DNA from: Iodobacter arcticus
GTDB taxonomy: Bacteria; Pseudomonadota; Gammaproteobacteria; Burkholderiales; Chitinibacteraceae
Length of the DNA stretch: 64,000 bases
Assembly (NCBI RefSeq): GCF_042664895.1
Contig: NZ_JBHTBQ010000004.1
Span: 62,001-126,000 of the forward strand
Reading direction: 5' to 3'
The notes beneath the pieces were generated by a model. The model saw nothing but the letters and a program-made list of their open reading frames with translations, made no database searches and was not told the origin of the DNA. How positions within the stretch are numbered: position 1 is the stretch's first letter; every line of letters begins with the position of its first letter. Below, one piece after another: positions 61,635 to 64,000 of this stretch. The translations under genes were made by a program, and so were the position numbers.

Positions 61635-64000
61635 TCACTTGCTCATCGCCAATATCCCTGTTGCCTGTGTATTGGCAAGGCCATTGAGCCTTAGAGTTTG
61701 CTCGCTGGAGACGAGGGCTTCTGTGCCGCCGATGAGTCGGCCGTTGGAGTCGAAGTTTTTCAGCAGGGATGCCATATGGCTGACGTTGCTGACGGTTGGT
61801 GACGCCAGCATCGCATCGCTGTTGATGGCGACAGGCAGTTGTTCTGGGGCTTGCCATGCTTGGGCTTTTTCAGCCTCGTTAAAGGCAGAAATGGTCTGCA
61901 CCATATTGACCACTTGTGTGCGCAGATCGGTGGCTGCAGCGGGTTTTTCGGTGGTGAACCAAACATCGGCGGCGGTATGGATTTGTCCGTCGGTGGTTTC
62001 AAATGTTGATTTCAGCCCAATGAAATTGCCGTGGTCTTTTTCGGCAGCCTGGCGCACATCTAAATTAAGTTTGCTGATATCCAGTGAGATCAAGCGTTTT
62101 AACTCGCTGGCGTCGCTAATGCCATCTTGGTTGTTATCTAGCCAGACACGCAGTTCTTCAAAGTCGCTATCGTAGCGATCAATCACGCCATCGTGATTGC
62201 TATCCAGCTCGGCTAGGGCTGCATAGCCATTGGCGGCTTGACTGCCATCGGCGAGCAGGGTGGATGTCCCGAATAATTCTTTCCCATCGTTAATCACGCC
62301 ATCATGGTTTCTATCCATGACTAGCAAGCCATCGCCTTGGCCTACCCAGCCGGTTTTGATTTTGCTGCCGTTGGCGAGTAAATCAAATTGAGTCCCGGCC
62401 TCTAGGCTGCTGGTACTGACGCCATTGCCATCCAGATCCAGAATAATTGGGCTAAGGGCTCCTAAGGCGCTATTTTGTTCGGAGCTAAAGGCCGCCTGCT
62501 GAGCGCCGGTCAGCCCCATTTTTTGTGTGGTCGTTAAGGCTTGTAGCTGGTTGGTGCTCAGGCTTGTAATCTGTAACGTACTTAACGATGCAATGGCGCT
62601 GCTTCTGATCACGGCCAGATCGCTGGTTTCTAGCGCCGCCAAATTGCCCACTGAGAAGGCTTGCAGCTGGCTGTTGCTCAGCACGGCGGCTTGCGAGGTG
62701 GTGATGGCAACGACTTGGCTTTCCGACAAGGCCGCGATGGCGCTGGTGTTAAGCACGGCAAAATCAGTGGTTTCTAGCGCAGCAATATGGCTGGTGGTTA
62801 GCGCGGCCAGCTGGCTGGATGTGATCACCGCCGCCTGAGTAGCAGTCAGGGCAATAATTTGCGAGGTAGTAAAGCCTGTAGCAAGGCTGGCCGAATTGAG
62901 CGCCACAATTTGATTGGTATTTAAGCTGGCTACCTGACTGGTGCTCAGGGCATTGAGTTGATTGCTGGATAAAGCCGCCATTGCTGTTGTATTGATCACC
63001 GAAAGATCACTGGTCTCAAACGCGGCAATTTGCCGGGTAGAAAGAGCCGCCAGCTGGCTGGCGCTGAGTGACACCGCCTGGATTGAAGTCAGCGCAATAA
63101 TTTGCTCGGTGGTAAAGCCGGTTGCCATGCTGGCGGCGCTTAAAGCCACAATCTGATTGGTGCTTAGGCTGGCAATTTGCGAGCTGCTCATGGCCGTGAT
63201 CTGCGCCGAGCTTAATGCCGCGATGCCGCTGGTTTTTAATACTGCAATATCTGCCACGCTCATGGCCGCAAGACTATTGGGGGCGAGCGCAGCAATCTGG
63301 CTGGAGCTTAGCGCTGCAGCTTGATCTTCTGTCAGTGCAGCAACTTGAGCAGAAGACAAGACCGCAATGCCCGCTGTTTTGATGGCGGCTAAATCTGCGG
63401 TTTCTAGCGCAGCAATATGGCTGGTGGATAGCACGGACACCTGAGCCGTGGTAAGCGCTGCCGCCTGTTTGGTCGTTAACGCCACGATTTGCTCTGCGCT
63501 AAAGCCGTTGGCAATGGCGGTCGTATTGAGCGCAGCAATCTGACTGCTACTCATGCTGGCAATATGTTCAACGCTTAATGCGGCTACCTGTGCCGTGTTT
63601 AATACTGCAACAGTATTGGTTTTCAGTACCAGCAAATCACTGGTTTCAAGCGATGAGATATTGCTGGCCGATAGCCCGCTAATCTGGCTGCTGCTCAGGC
63701 TGGCAGCCTGCGCGGTGGTAAGCGCCGTGGTTTGTTCGGCGGTCAGTGCGCTGATTTGATCGCTGGAAAGAGCGGCAATCACGGTGCTTTTAAGTGCAGC
63801 AAAATCGGCGGCCTCCAGCGCGGCAATGCTGTTGCTGCTGAGTGCTACGGCTTGGCTTGTTGTCAGCGCTGCGGCTTGGTTTGAAGTGAGTGCGATAACT
63901 TGATCGGCGCTTAAATTAGCCATCGCCGTGGTATTGAGCGCCGCAATTTGCTTGGTGTTCAGGCTGGCGATTTGCTCGGGGCTGAGGGCGGCCACTTGCT
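61635..64000 (-). CDS. Large octapeptide-repeat protein with calcium-binding loops (5' end beyond window)
   Basis: Visible part is about 788 residues, open to the right edge. From the edge to about 62470 the protein is made of about 63 units of eight residues, consensus Q-I-A-A-L-S/T-S/T-x, with occasional nine-residue units (ATGFTTEQ type) that break the phase and recur every 81-129 residues. It is followed by acidic loops of EF-hand or dockerin type: LDLDGNGV, MDRNHDGVINDGKE, LDSNHDGVIDRYD and LDNNQDGISDASE, of the kind seen next to RTX repeats. The final 200 residues have no recognised domain or anchor. It is likely secreted or surface-bound, calcium-stabilised; secretion route and role cannot be read. 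No gene for a type I exporter is in the window. Confidence 0.85.
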   Translation of the reverse strand, partial: QVAALSPEQIASLNTKQIAALNTTAMANLSADQVIALTSNQAAALTTSQAVALSSNSIAALEAADFAALKSTVIAALSSDQISALTAEQTTALTTAQAASLSSSQISGLSASNISSLETSDLLVLKTNTVAVLNTAQVAALSVEHIASMSSSQIAALNTTAIANGFSAEQIVALTTKQAAALTTAQVSVLSTSHIAALETADLAAIKTAGIAVLSSAQVAALTEDQAAALSSSQIAALAPNSLAAMSVADIAVLKTSGIAALSSAQITAMSSSQIASLSTNQIVALSAASMATGFTTEQIIALTSIQAVSLSASQLAALSTRQIAAFETSDLSVINTTAMAALSSNQLNALSTSQVASLNTNQIVALNSASLATGFTTSQIIALTATQAAVITSSQLAALTTSHIAALETTDFAVLNTSAIAALSESQVVAITTSQAAVLSNSQLQAFSVGNLAALETSDLAVIRSSAIASLSTLQITSLSTNQLQALTTTQKMGLTGAQQAAFSSEQNSALGALSPIILDLDGNGVSTSSLEAGTQFDLLANGSKIKTGWVGQGDGLLVMDRNHDGVINDGKELFGTSTLLADGSQAANGYAALAELDSNHDGVIDRYDSDFEELRVWLDNNQDGISDASELKRLISLDISKLNLDVRQAAEKDHGNFIGLKSTFETTDGQIHTAADVWFTTEKPAAATDLRTQVVNMVQTISAFNEAEKAQAWQAPEQLPVAINSDAMLASPTVSNVSHMASLLKNFDSNGRLIGGTEALVSSEQTLRLNGLANTQATGILAMSK

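Noticed and set aside
61639..62175. 178-codon plus-strand frame
   Set aside because: Antisense to the repeat protein's calcium-loop region; no ribosome site or homology.
62470..63998. Regular 24-bp periodic DNA as a possible CRISPR or satellite
   Set aside because: The period is that of codons for octapeptide units in one long open frame; no identical repeats with unique spacers.

Overview
The window is chromosomal DNA of a betaproteobacterium, most likely order Neisseriales (Chromobacterium / Chitinibacter / Iodobacter relatives). The grounds are a canonical division and cell wall (dcw) cluster with a meso-diaminopimelate type MurE, RpoH under a CIRCE element, a glnK-amtB unit with sigma-54/NtrC sites, UbiK beside P-II, and the general protein character. 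I cannot name the genus from sequence alone. No phage, integrase, transposase gene, CRISPR array, rRNA or tRNA gene was recognised. The accessory content is small: dispersed intergenic repeats, one MITE-like element, local tandem duplications, and a large repetitive surface-type protein cut by the right edge.

Layout. 1-10.3 kb (minus): dcw cluster mraZ-rsmH-ftsL-ftsI-murE-murF-mraY-murD-ftsW, with three MraZ boxes in front. 10.5-17.3 kb: a 54-residue membrane protein, msrP, rpoH (CIRCE at its promoter), ftsEX, a GNAT enzyme, ftsY and rsmD. 17.5-27.8 kb (minus): a PAS-PAS-GGDEF-EAL protein and an HDOD protein, then the sulfate ABC transporter (cysA, cysW, cysT), whose upstream end consists of two consecutive [EAL protein + sulfate-binding protein] modules. 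28.3-30.6 kb: a DUF1993 protein and a chemoreceptor. 30.8-37.6 kb: acetoacetyl-CoA synthetase and the homogentisate branch of tyrosine catabolism (maiA, fahA, hmgA) with a divergent IclR regulator and a clear operator. 37.7-47.8 kb: ferredoxin, HD-GYP protein, msrQ, proB, a zinc-type CDF exporter, a two-component system with a PepSY-like protein, a TusA-like protein, pyrC and an unknown membrane protein. 47.85-48.6 kb: RNase P RNA followed by three terminators on a 131-bp tandem repeat. 48.6-55.4 kb: VOC protein, aqpZ, GNAT, ubiK, glnK-amtB, cca, cysteine synthase. 55.6-61.2 kb: a TetR regulator and yqhD-like, GST, curA-like and nemA-like genes, an electrophile and aldehyde detoxification set with two identical operators. 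61.6-64 kb (minus): C-terminal part of a protein with about 63 octapeptide repeats followed by calcium-binding loops.

How it fits together. Four EAL-domain or HDOD proteins and an HD-GYP protein make the first 40 kb rich in c-di-GMP turnover functions; the two EAL proteins interleaved with sulfate-binding proteins are the most unusual arrangement. Acetoacetate released by FahA can be activated by the nearby acetoacetyl-CoA synthetase. MsrP and MsrQ, normally partners and often adjacent, are 28 kb apart.

Three places show tandem duplication of gene ends caught in decay: the mraZ/rsmH junction (83-bp period), the 3' end of the sensor kinase gene (125-bp period) and the rnpB 3' end (131-bp period). 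Intergenic gaps repeatedly hold two families of imperfect palindromes, one built on CACGGAG or CACAGAG runs, the other bounded by GTAGGG and CCCTAC.
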